64,000 nucleotides of DNA from Tetranychus cinnabarinus. Lineage: Eukaryota > Arthropoda > Arachnida > Trombidiformes > Tetranychidae. The stretch spans positions 8,263,501-8,327,500 of the forward strand of contig WHVY01000004.1 in assembly GCA_022266195.1 (NCBI GenBank), in the 5' to 3' direction. Each line of letters begins with the position of its first letter. Position 1 is the first letter of the stretch. The translations under genes were made by a program, and so were the position numbers. Positions 1-13,400 of the stretch are shown one piece after another. The notes below the pieces were generated by a model. It did not search any database, was not told where the DNA came from, and saw nothing but the letters and a program-made list of their open reading frames with translations.

Positions 1-1403
1 AAAAGCAAACTATTCCCATAAATTGTATAATCAAGGTTACAATAGACTTTAAAGATGTTCAACTATATTTAAGATATTTTTAACGCTTTCCTTTGGTTCC
101 ATCATCTACTCATCAGGCTCTTATGGGAATCCTCATTCAATTTTTGCCAGGGTTAACCATGATGGATGGGTTACTGTTCAAGGTTGAAGGATGATGATCA
201 TGATGATGCTCTCCTAGTAATGATGAAATGAAAATGAAGAAAAAGTTGAATTACATTGAAGGTTAGAACCAATCAAACATGAAAAGGTAAACATTGACTA
301 ATTACCTGGGTTCACTGATAGAAAATTAATTGAAATTTAGTTTTCCTCGCACCAACCATATTCATGTGCCAGCTAATTGTAATATGTTGAACTGTGTTGC
401 TCCAGGTTTTCCTTAAAATTGGATTAAGCTTGAAAGGGTCTAAAAGGAAGAAACAAAAAGAAAATGTAAGAAACATTGAAACAAATGAAAAAAGGGGTAA
501 AAGAAACAAACGTTAGAATATAATAATCTGAGAGGAAAAAGGATTGCTTACCCTTGTGTATCAATCTCACTTCAATGATCTTAATCAAGTTGATTGCTTT
601 TTGATTCTGTTGAATCATTCTCATCAATCAAATCATCTTTTGCCCAGATTTTTACTGTTAAACTATTGGTAAATATCATTAAAGAAACAGCAAAAATACA
701 CAAAAACAAAAAAACAAAATGCATAAAATGTAATGTAATTTATAAAGAAACGTTTAGACTGAAGAAATTCAAAAAAACTACATTACTAAGTTAATTAGAA
801 TCACAATAATCTCAAATAATGCAGCATGATGGCAAACATATGCAATTAATAAATTGCTGAACAAAAAAAATTAACTAAATTGAATTAACTTTTGTAAAAC
901 CTTAAGTAAAAATCACGTTGACTTTAAGAGGGAAACAGCTGATTCCCTCCACTTTTGCATTGCAAATAGACGAGCTGCTATTTCCAATGAATCAATCACG
1001 GCTGTAACAGCCATTTATTTTTCATTAGATTTACATTTAAGTTGCTCATTTTTTCTAATTATTATATTTATTTAAATTGGTGATGTTAATATGGTTTGAT
1101 TTGCTATTTTAGTTGTTTATTCTGACTCTTAATTGCTGAATTTAGTATTGATCTCAAGTTGGTGCTTAGCCCTAACATTAAACCTCGCTTTGTGTGACCA
1201 TCATTTCGTTCCTAAATGTTTCATTTTATGTTATCTGTTTTTGTTTCACCTTTTTGCTCAATTTATTATTCATTTTCTTTTTATTTTATTATTTTTTTCT
1301 TCTTTTTTTCCAACCTAACCCATTATCATGTCCCTACTTATTCTTGACGTTAATTCCACCCTATTAATTGCTCATATACAAATGGCTTTATACAAATTGG
1401 CAG
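1..1403. other. Upstream region / 5' intron of bitesize-like gene
   Basis: I see no convincing exon here. The first recognisable exon of the bitesize-like gene starts at 1,404 with one base that completes a codon, so an earlier coding exon must exist. The open frames in this stretch (424-627 minus, 1,133-1,318 plus) are short, low-complexity and lack the expected N-terminal helix of a Rab27-binding domain. The start codon probably lies left of the window or in a short exon I cannot identify. Confidence 0.5.
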
Positions 1404-4400
1404 TCAACTGAAAGCAGAGATTAATCGGCTTCGCAAGAAAGGTGTCATCAGGCCTGGAATCAATTTAGCCGCAGTTTGCGGACGGTGCCTCACTGAATTG
1501 GGTTTGATCCTTAATCGAGGAGCCATTTGTTCAATTTGTAGGAAAAAAGTTTGCAAAAATTGTAGGTTTTTTGCTGATCAAGATAACCCAATAGATGGTC
1601 ATAAATGGGTTTGCATTGTTTGTAGCAAACAAATGTAAGTTAATTAACTTTCCATCAATCACATCATCGTCACCACCATCCACATAACAATCTAACTGTT
1701 TGACTCGAAGGCTTTTCAATTGTTAACCGCCGGGTGGAGTTTGATTTGGACTTTGGTTTGGAAGTTGAAATAATCAAGTTAATCTCTACAATTCAATCTC
1801 TACAACAATTTGTGCTTTGTGAAAGGTTGATGTTGATTTTTACCTGAACCAAAAAGATCAACCTTTTATTGCCATCTTCATCAGCCACAAATCATTTCCA
1901 GTTTTTTTTCCTTCATTTAATTGTTGACAAAATGCAATTTAATGTTGTTGACCAAACCTTTTTACCTTTCTCCATCTCTCTCAAAACACGCAGTTTAATT
2001 AACTTTGATTTCTAGATCACAATCCTAAAGAAATTAACTTTTTTAGCTGAGCAATAAATTGTCAATGATTACATTAATATATCTAGGTTGGATCATAAAT
2101 CAAGTCTAACCTATCTTTATACAAAAATTGTGGATCATAAGCTTTAATATAAATGTCAAAACTAATAGTATATTATCAATTGTCAACTATTAACAGTTAA
2201 AGGTTGATTCAATTAGAGTTTGAAAAAGCAGAGCAAAAAAAAAGGTTAACTAAATATTGACTCAATCAAAAAACATGGATATAAGATTACATGGGAAAAG
2301 AGTATTGTAAAGAGGAATCCAAATTTGTCTGTCAACGCATATTACAATTGAAAAACAATGAACAGGAACAGAAGATAATCAAGTTTAACAATTGAATTTA
2401 AAAAATTTAACCTGACAAGTTGTTGACATTAAATTGAACAGAATTAAAATCACAATCAATTTGCTTCGTATTTGTTCAGTTTAAAGGCCTAAACCCAATC
2501 AACTAATCATTTTTAGCTTCAACCTCAACCAGAAACAAAAAAACCCATTTCTTTAAACCCAATCCAATGGAAAGCTAAATTCATCTTCTGTATATTTACA
2601 TGCCTCAATTATCCACACCATGATTAACCCTTGAGGCCAGTTATGAATTAATAATAATGCTAATAGAATCATTAATTGCCAGGCTTGGTATTACATTGTA
2701 TAATCAAATAAATTACACTCGAGTGCATATTTTGAATTTACTTTTGAAATACACTTTTAGCCCATACATGTGCCTTTTCCCACCTTTAATTGTTATTTAG
2801 TTGATTGTAATTTACATTTCCCAATCGAATCTTATTTCTTAATTCCACTGTGATTGTAAATATGATTAATGGAGGTTTTACAGACAAAATTACAATCAAT
2901 ATTGTCAACTTGACTACAGTAAAATCCCAATATTTACATTGTTTACCCTTTATTATTGATTATTTTTTCAGCTCTAAAGGATATTCAAAGACAATTATTT
3001 TATTGTATCTTCAGTAAATACTAAATTGTGATTCGGATTGGGACATTGATTAAGGTTTTTTATTCACCTGATTTTAATAAGTAGCTTTGCTTATTGGATT
3101 CAATAACACTTTATTCAAAATCTGTACATTATATGGTTAATACAAGGGTTGGCTGAGTTTGATGAACTTGATTTCGTATAATTGTTGATTGAAATTATGT
3201 GCACTCTTCAATGTAAATCTCTAGCTATTTTAATATTTGAATGTATTGTTTCCATCATTAATTATCAACAATTTATCCAAGATTTTTTCTTTTACCTTTA
3301 ATGGTAAATTGATGATTTAAACTGGATCAATAGATTTGTAATATTACAAGTTACAATTGACATGCAAATATTACCTATTGATTTATACATTGACTTAAAT
3401 AGTTTGTTTGCATGTAAATGTTTAAGTTACTCCGTTTTGCTTGATGTTATATCTAATTGTTTTGCCAATCGATTGCAACCTTAGAGATTAATTGTAATTT
3501 TTACTATAAAATCTCTTTATTCTCCTTCTAATCAATATTTCTTGTTTTTTTTCTCCATATTTTTCTTTCAATTTTTTGTTTCACATTACAGTCAACTTAG
3601 AGCCGTTTCAGGGGAATGGATGAAAGAGTTAACTCGTTCAGCCAGTGAAAAGATTCGTTCACCATCAGCAAGTGTATTTGCCACTGCCACTGAAAATTTG
3701 GGTCGTTCACTTAAATATTCATTTAGATCAAGTAATTTATGATGATGTTTTTCAATTTATCAAATCTTTAATTTCTTTTCTCTTCTTTTCCCTTTTCAAC
3801 TTTCACTTTTACTTGTCTTAAATCACCATCATGATGATTTACTCCTTAACTGTTTACCCTAATATGGATTCTTGTCTGTCTTTTCAGGCTTCCTCAAACA
3901 ATCTAATCAAGACAATCAAAACGAAGGTGGCCTTTCAAGTAACAATAAACTTGGTTCCAGCAGTGAAACTCAACTGAACAAACCAGATTCACTTGATTCA
4001 TCGTTTTCAGTTAAACCATTAAACAATCTTGAATTTGGTGTTGATGGTGGAGGAGGTGGAGGTGGTACAATTGGTGCCACTGCAAGTGTAGGAGGTGTTA
4101 TTGGCCCAGATCAGTCTAACCTTGGTGACAATAATAATGAAATAGGTAATAATTATAGAAGATTTTATCGAAGTCGAGGTCAAATTCCACCTAAACTTCC
4201 ACCAACGATAAACACCAGTGAACCATCAACGGCCCCTTCAAAGTCACCACCAGCGGATGAAAGTGGAGATCAAGAGACATCGCCAAAACCGCCATTAAGT
4301 CCAGTGATTAAAGCTTATCAAGCTGCCGTTGATCTTGTTTCCGTTGATACTAGTCGAACCATGCTTAACAGTTCACCCAGTGAACGAAAAACAGTTTACC

Positions 4401-7400
4401 GTAAGGTTTCCAATCGATTGTTGGATAGCTCATCGTCTGAAGAGGATGATGAAGAGGAAGAAAATGATTTAAGGCTATCAAGCCATTCGAGAGCTTCTAG
4501 TGAGTCAACTCCATCGCCCAGGACACCCAATAGTTGTAAAATATTAAGCGGCATCTCAGCTAATCAAGCTACAGCATTTAAATTTCCGCCTCTTTCACCT
4601 GTGCCAAGTCTATCACCTTTAAGGACAGACCGGCCGCTTGAGTTTATACCGCCAGATCGCCAGTCATCTGATGAATTTTCAACCCCACTAAGCTCTTTTA
4701 GATCACGGTCAACATCCAGTGAGACTCCTGAAGAAACTAGTACAAGTGGAGGTGGAGGAAGTAGCAGTGGTGGCGGAGGAAGCGTTAGTGTTGCCTCAAA
4801 AGGTTTAACTGCCGAAAATGGATCAACAAATCGTCGTGTCAGCCCTTTGCGCAAACAGAGAGCCATTGCCGAAGAACATCAGACTGAATTATCAAACAAA
4901 TTAGCCACAGTGTGTCAAGTTATTGGCGATTCTTCAATGGCTGGTAATGATTACCCCACAGTTGTAAATACATCTGCAAATGTTACTGGAAACAGCGAAA
5001 GCTTGATACGACGTGAACATAGCGGTGGAGATTCAGGAATTGATTGTAATTATCCAATCACTCGTAAAGGGACAGGTTCATGGACTTCTTGGTTCAAGGA
5101 GAAACCCTCAGCAGTGACTTCTACGCCAAACAGCTCTACAACAGGCACGATCTCTTCCTCTTCAGTTTCGGCACAACCTGGAGGAAAAGTGGGCGCATCA
5201 ATGCCTAGTACTCCATTAGCCACTTATTCTCGATTTAATCAAATTTTAGCAAATTCAACGCCATCTAAAACTGTCTTAACCTCTTCTAATCCTTCTGTGT
5301 GTACTGTTACAGATAAATCAGCTGACGATAGTGAAAGTGACGGTACCGTTGAAAATACGACTGGAGTTGTTTTTCGCAAAGTAACAATAAAGAAGAGACT
5401 TTCACGGACTCAATCAGATAGAGGTTCACCATCACCAACAGGTTCGCCAATAATGTCTACCACCAACGCTGTTAGTCGAAATCCATTAATGTCAACCAGA
5501 ACAGCAACAACAACTACAATGAATTCATCCGAGTATCAACAGTCGCAGCAACAGCCCCGTTATACCCAGTCACCGTGTTCATCACCAGTTCCACCACCGA
5601 TGAACTCAACTCCTATTCATTCCAACCAAATAAATAGATCATTCAATGATGATCGGTGTCGTCGTCCCAGTGGAACCATTGGTACTTATGTTAAATCCCA
5701 TTCTGCTGGTAAGTTGATGATTACCTTTTAATAATAATTTACCACAAACTAATAATAGTAATAGTATTAATATAAATGTGAATAACATGTATTGTAACAT
5801 ATCTAACATACACTTATTAATCGCAAAACAACCAAACTTAACCTCTATTAATTGATCAACTTAACCAACTCTGGGTAAGACCACCAGAACTTTCGCTAAT
5901 ATTTTCACCTCCAACACCTAACACCTGGAATATAAAATGTTTCAACCAATATTTATTTAATTTCGACTATCATTGACTATTACAATTGAATTAATACATC
6001 TTTTGAACCATCATCTGCAGTTAATCAAACGGGAATTGAAGAGAGCGCACCATCACAATCTTTTAACAATAAAAAATCCCTAGATCCTAACACTTTTGTT
6101 TCAAACAGGTCAATTGATAGAAATAACACCAATCAATCTGCTATTAAATTAACAAATAGTAGAGTTAATGGTGCTTCAATGAGTACCAATATGTTTAAAA
6201 ATAATATTTGTAAACAAATTAACTCTGATAATAGTATTGATGTTGATGAGGTACCAAATGGTCCTCATCGATATACCAAAAGCGATCGTCGTTCATCTGG
6301 TATGAATGGCATTAGAAATCAGAATCATAGGCATCCATTAAATGATAAATACTTTCAATATCGATTAACCCTTCCATCAACTAACACAATAACCAGTGAT
6401 GGTTACGCTCACCACTCATCCTATCGATATGGTAACGCCGGAGGTCACCATCACCATCATCCAAGTCATCTGCACCATAGATTAAAAGGACTTTCCCTGG
6501 ATAGCCATGCATTTGTTCGTCGCAACATTGCCCGGTTGGGTTCATATGGATCACCAGCAAAGCGAAAATTAGTCAAATTTACCAAAAAACTTCGCCGAGG
6601 TCTTCTCTTTATTGCTTCCCGATTTAAAGGTCGCCCTTGGAAAGGGAAATCATCGTTTTCTGACTATAGGTCCAGTGAATACGACCATGTCACGTTAGAA
6701 AGGTACAATAGTTCTTGGTTGGCTCGAAGTGTTTCACTGCCAAACAACAGTGATCACCATAGAACACTAGCTCAAATTGATCAAGATCTATCTTGGAAAT
6801 ATGGATCAATTGATCAACGTCTTTGGCAGCTTGATAATGAAGAAGGCGAGTTGGAAGATGATTACAGTGATCACGATTTCAAATCAAAAAATGGCGTCAA
6901 GTATCGTAATATCAATGGTGGTATCGATGAAGAATATGAGATCGGTTTAAATGATGAATTGATTTCGGGTGAAGGTAAACAATATCAACTGGTTTACATG
7001 GAGAGTTTAGCAAACACAGAAAGTTGCTCTGGGAGTGATTTATCATTTAAACAGAATGGTAACAATCGACAGTCAACTAGACAACGGCCCCGTATATTGA
7101 GGGTCCGATCTCATCTAGAGATTGCCGATGGAACTGCTTACATTGAAGATTCAGATTGGGAAATGTGTTCAGATCCTGGAGAGTTGACCGTTTCACCATC
7201 TCTAGGGGAAGCAACTGGTCTTCGACCGGCAACAAGTTTATTTAAAATTTATCACGATTGTGGTGAAACTTTTAATTGCTGTGATAATTATACAAAACAA
7301 AATGCCAATGACTGTAATCCGGGCCAAACTATTGGTACACATAATGGTGTATCAGATGAAAGATCCTATTGTACTACATTATCTGATCCCGGGATCTCTT

Positions 7401-10400
7401 TGGGAAATGATCCGATGTTAACTGTTGTTGATTGTCCTGATGAATCAGAAGTTGAAAGTTACAAGCAAAGAAAGCATGTAATCGATCAAAATGAACACAT
7501 TTTTCCACATGAATGTGGCTCTATTTCATCATCTCTTTTATCGAGATCTACTTCACCCTCAACGCCATCAACTCTATCCAACCATTATTGTCCAAATAGT
7601 CAGTTAAATTTTGATTCTAGTGACCACTTATTAACCCATCATTACCAGCAAAATGGATCACCAGAAGAGTCAACATTAGCCATTGATGAACCAAACCATG
7701 TTGAAATTTCTCACATTGATGATTTTATTGACAACCAATCAACCAATTGGAATAGGAACAGACGACTAGGTGGGTACAAATCAACAAATTGTTTGAGTAA
7801 TAATCATGTTAATCAAGATCATCAGGTTACCAATTGGAATTCGGGATTGACGAAGATGAATAACAACCAGGAAGCAGTGGCCGATGAGATGAATGAAGAC
7901 CACCAAGCAGAGATTCAATCAATAATCAACCAGAGAATGGGTGAACAGCCACCTAGTCGACCACCTCGGACACATCGTAAAAGACATTTGATGGAATCAT
8001 CATTGTCATTTGACGGGTTCAATCAAATTAAACATTCCAATCAACTTGCCAATCATCAGTCAACAGTTTCATCTGATTCTATCAAACATAGAATGTCATC
8101 ATCTGCATCAACATTATTATTTCCAGCTTCATCAAACTCTTCTAGTGATCTTCATTATTCGATTGCTTCTAATCAAGCTCTTTTCAACATAATTATTAAC
8201 AAACATCAATCATCAGAATATTGTAGATCCATGCCAAACTCAATCAAAAATTTTAATTATCTTTCTAACATTGCAAGACAAGATATTTATAGTTTTAATC
8301 AAACGTTTACCTTTCCTCTGTCAAGTCACATCAATTATTTAACTGAAAGTCTCAATTACTTAACAGTAATGAATCCTACTTTAAGACTTATCAATTTCAA
8401 TGATGGACAGTTTAACGTTTTTCAACTAATTGGGTGCTCTCCAAATTTAACAGACCATTCTAATTCACTTTTAAGCCAGAATAACGTTATAAAGAGTTGG
8501 CCACCAAACTTGGTTTCTTGGGATAAATCTGCATGTACCTGTTACCCAGTTTTACAAGAATGTTCAACTCTTCCTTTCTGTTCACATGAGTTTGATGAAA
8601 ATGATCTGTATAAGGTTAATTACTTTACATTTCATCCTTATAATGAGCTTAATTGTCCCAAACACTGCTATTATTATCTACCAAATCAAATTCATCAATC
8701 ATGGTGTTATGAGAATCGTCATTTATTCAGATACCATCATCCAATCTATCAACTAATTAAACCAATAACCAAATTCTTAGATCAACATGACCTGACTAAA
8801 CATTGGTTATACTTAATTTATGTACTTGGTACAACAATTACCTCACTTTACAATTCAATTGTTTTTCCACATTCATTTACCAATTTGAATAGAAGCAAGA
8901 TTAACACCGTTAAATATCTGCAAGAATATAATTCAAACTCTGATTGTCCCTTAAATAAGGTTAAAAATTGTTTAACTTTTGACATAATCAGGCATAATTG
9001 GTGCAATACTGTTTGGACTTGTTTAAATGAAAGAATCAGTGAAACTCTTTTGATGGGCTCTATTTTTCATCCCTCACTGCTGTTGTCAACGTTGGACAGT
9101 AATTTAATTTTTGTCAACCGTGAGATTTACCAGAATTTACAGTTAATTGTGAATCAAGTAAATATGAATTGTCAACTTTCTGGAACGGAAACTGGTTTGG
9201 GTAACTTTAGTCAAACTAAGCCAACAACCTCACCCTTACCTCAATCATCTCCTCCTTCAACTTCACCAAATTGTCTTCCTCCTCCTACTTTACCAGCACA
9301 ATCAACAACAACAACAACACCAAGAAAAATATCACCATCATCTCTTAAACCTGGTTTCATTGAGAGTCAAGTTAAAACTACTGATGATACTTTTGCTGAT
9401 GTTTTGAATGATTATGATAATAATGACGATGATGATGATGTTGGTAAAAATGCTGATTGTGGCGGCACTGGTTCCAGGAACAAGAAAAATATCAGCCGCG
9501 GGAGCAACAACAGTTGGAAAGAGGCCGTCAGACCTGATGTTGAAGATCATAACAGCAGAGTAAAAAAAGCCCCGATAAGAAACCAGTCAGAAGAAGAAAG
9601 TTACACCAGAAGTGAACTTGAAAACAGTTGCAAGGTTGATCAGTTTACTCTCGATCAGTTACTATCAACTTCAGTTTTATCCTCTTCACCACCATCAAGC
9701 AGCCAACAACAGTTATCAGCAAAAGTAAATTTTAAACCAAGTGAATTAACATTAACATCGTCTGACAATAATTTAAATTATGATGTAACGTTTTTTTCAA
9801 CAACAACAACAGAAGATAAAACTACAGCTAAAGCTTCTCAAATAAATGGAATCAAAGGAAACAAATTCAACAGTGATTTAGTCAATGGATTACATGTTTC
9901 AAATAGTCTCAATTTGATTAACCACGACACGGATAATGATCATATTTTTGTGTCACAAGTGAAATCAACTTTTAACTGTGAGAATGATGACCAAAGTGAA
10001 CACATAAACTGTTTAAACAGCAACATTAATAACCAGCAACAGCAGCAACAGCCAAAATCTGATCAATTGTTTTTATTAACCTGTTTACCTATTCAACCCA
10101 CTGTAAATGATTATAAACAGTTAAGCTTAAACAACCAAAACAACAACAGTAACAGTACAAACGCCAACCACAATCCAAACAAATCAACTTGCATTTCTTC
10201 CAATTCAACCTTATTAACAGTGAAAGAGGTTAATTATGACTCCGTGAATTTACATTTAGCCGCAAGTAACCACCAACACAATAATAACCAAATCAATTCG
10301 TCTTTACCTGATTGGACCATCACAGCAGAAACCACCAAAACTATCAACAAAAACAGTTATAACAACACAAGGGTGGATAAATTGCTTCAATTTTCCTCTT

Positions 10401-13400
10401 TATTGCTTTCATCACCACCAACATCAGTATTATCATCATCTCCAAGTGGATTATCATCTCATCATAGTCTTTACAATCATCCATTGATTTTGACCTTGTG
10501 TTTTAAACATCTATCTATCTCTATTATTGATAATCTAATTAACAATATTGTTCCAGGCTTGTTTAATAATGACGATCATAACCAAAGTTGTGAATTAACC
10601 AAGCCTACCAGTTATCTTGATTTATCAACATTAAATCCACACTTAGCTACATGCCATGTTAAATACAACAATGTTTTCAATAAATATGATCATTGTTTAA
10701 CCCAAAATCAAAATTGTAAAAGTCCTACTAATCTAATCAAGTCTAATACCTGTGAAAACCTGGAATGGATTAATACAAGCCAAAACTCAACATCAAATTT
10801 ACTTTCACCAACCATCAAGAATACTGAAAAAGCTGAGTCTATTGATGGCAACTGCAACATTGTGTCACAGCCAATCTTGTCATCAACTCCACCATCATTA
10901 TCATCTTCATTAATATCACTCTCATTTTCACCATTTATGAAAGACGAATGGCCAAATGATGAAATTAATACTGATGATGATCTAAACCTTTTAAATGATC
11001 AATATTATAATAATAGCCAAAAAGGAAGCGAAGACAATAAGAAGGAAGAAACCAGTGAAAGAAAAATGTCATTATTTACAGTAAAAGGTCACACATCTGA
11101 TATAAAATCCAACTCATCATCACCATCATCATCGTCATCATCATCTTCGGGTTTACTCAACAATTTAATCCATCCTCAAAGTGATGAGGAGGAAGAAGAG
11201 TATATTGTTGACGATGACAATTCAACTTCCTCTGATGAATCTTTTCCACCTCCAACCCTACCAAATCATTCACTGGGTGGTATCTACAGTGGTTTTGGCA
11301 ATGGTTTAACTGGTGTTGGAAACAACAGTAATTATGGTAATCCATTGGCCTACTCTTTACATACAATAATTGAAGAAAGTTGTGAAGAGAGTGAACCAGA
11401 ATCACTTTTATCACGAATCTCTGAAACAAATGATGGTAAAGGTGGAAACCTTGCCGGTTGTCTAATGATACCACCTTCATCATCATCCACACTTGGTGAT
11501 CCTGGTGACCTGGGTGATCCAGAAAATTATACTGCCTTTCAAATTGGACGCAATGTAATCAACAAACGTGATTCCTTTGCTGAAAGTGAAACTGGAACCG
11601 ATTATAGTGATAGTCTATCTGAAACATCTGAAAATATTGCCGATTTTGGTGATGAAATGGATCCCCTTACGTTGGCTTCATCAAGATTGGAAAAATATTT
11701 TACCTCTGGTCTATTGGGTTCAGGAGCCTATGATTATCCAGATGATGTTGAATTTCAAGATGAACCCGATGATTTGTACAATCAAGCCAAAAGAGCCAGT
11801 ATTAAAGTAGAAATGAAATCCAATAATAACAAAAGTGACGAATCTAATAGTAATCATAGTAATAGTAAATTAAATGGAATCCAGTCAATCTCGGAATCAA
11901 ATGTAATTAATAACTCACTGGTAACAACTCAAGCAACATTTACACCACCAACCATAAAATCATTATTATCCTCACAGACAGAATCAACGCCAACAATCAG
12001 TGTGGATAGTAAATTGAAATCATCACCAATTATAACATTATCAACACCACCAACAGTTATTCAGGACACCACCATTCAACCAAAGGATGATGATGATGAT
12101 GGGAAGAAGGAAAATATTGAAGATTATTTTACCGATACTGTTAAACGTAAACATATCAATGAAAGTAAATCGGAAAAGGATTGTATACCGAGAGGACATA
12201 ATAAGGAAAATAATGAAAGCCAAATTGTAAACACTATTCTCAATGTAATTGAGAAACCTCTGTCAAACAATCAACTAATTGACAGTTCAAATTGTGTAGA
12301 TAAAGTGAAAGAGATTCTTACTGAATCTAGTCTCACTAAAAATGAAGAGTGTAATAAAAAGACTGATAATGACGAGTTGACCAGGAATGTTACAATTGAA
12401 GTAAGATCAACGACACCCACAAAACCAGCAACACCATCATCAGCCATCAAAAATGTCAATTTAATCACCGACAATAACAATACCAAATCTACTGTGATTA
12501 ACAATTGTAAAACCAACCAATCTACAAGTCGAACGGATAGCAGTAATAGTCCAATGTCATTTACCAAATCCAATTATTCCGGAGACAAATTTAATTCAGG
12601 TTACCATAAAAAAGAGGCAGCCCCACCGGTACCAACAATTTATACACCCGCCAATAAACCCACAGTGGAGTCAACCATTCGTTTTGGACCGTCGCCACAA
12701 TTGGTTCGCAGTTTGTTAGCAGGTAACAATGATTACCAATCATTTGATGTTAATCAGGATTATCATGTTAATATTTATTCTGGTGATGGTGATGGTAAGG
12801 TTGGTGAAGGTGAAAAGAGTAAAGTCTTAATTGTTAACAATGTTGGTAATAGTAATGATGGACAAAATGAGATGAAATGCTCTTCACTGGTTATTGATGA
12901 AAAAGATGAGTCTATTGAAGGATCAAAAGATTTTGTTAGGCAGCTAATGATGAATATTTTGAGGGAAAAATCCTTCATTGATGATATTTCCAATTATTGT
13001 TGTAAAAATGATAGCCATTATGCCTGTGATCATGTTAAATCTCCGGTGAAACTTGAATCTCAAATGGTCTCTAATAAAGGCCATGGTCAATCGTTCAATG
13101 GGACATTTTGCCTTCCCTCGACAAGCTTTATCAATAATGATAATGATACCTTTAATCAGGTCAATTTGTATGAAAATGAAACTAATGTTAAGTCAAACTT
13201 ATTGATACAATGTCTAAATGAATTGGTGACTGACAGTGAAAGTGTTGACAATAACAGTCAAAGTAATGTTGAATGTAAAACAAATTATTACAATGTTAAT
13301 GATAATGATGGTGATGATGATAATGAGGAAAGGATAATGATGAAAGATGATTCTGGTTACGCATCTAATGTTGCTCCAGAATCTTGTGAATCGAATGTAA

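Noticed and set aside
424..627. Minus-strand frame beginning MMRMIQQNQKAINLIKII, with a GTAAGC donor-like site inside
   Set aside because: I considered it as an exon of another gene, but there is no partner exon, no motif and the rest is low-complexity.
1133..1318. Plus-strand Leu/Phe-rich frame as the missing first exon of the bitesize-like gene
   Set aside because: It starts from a non-ATG codon, lacks the charged Rab27-binding helix and has no donor that fits the phase at 1,404.
4564..4866. 100-codon minus-strand frame opposite the bitesize-like exon 3
   Set aside because: It is a Pro/Leu-rich mirror of Gly/Ser repeats on the coding strand, with no domain or splice context.
11157..11492. 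111-codon minus-strand frame in the giant exon
   Set aside because: It is an antisense shadow of a repetitive, stop-poor coding region; Leu/His-rich composition only.
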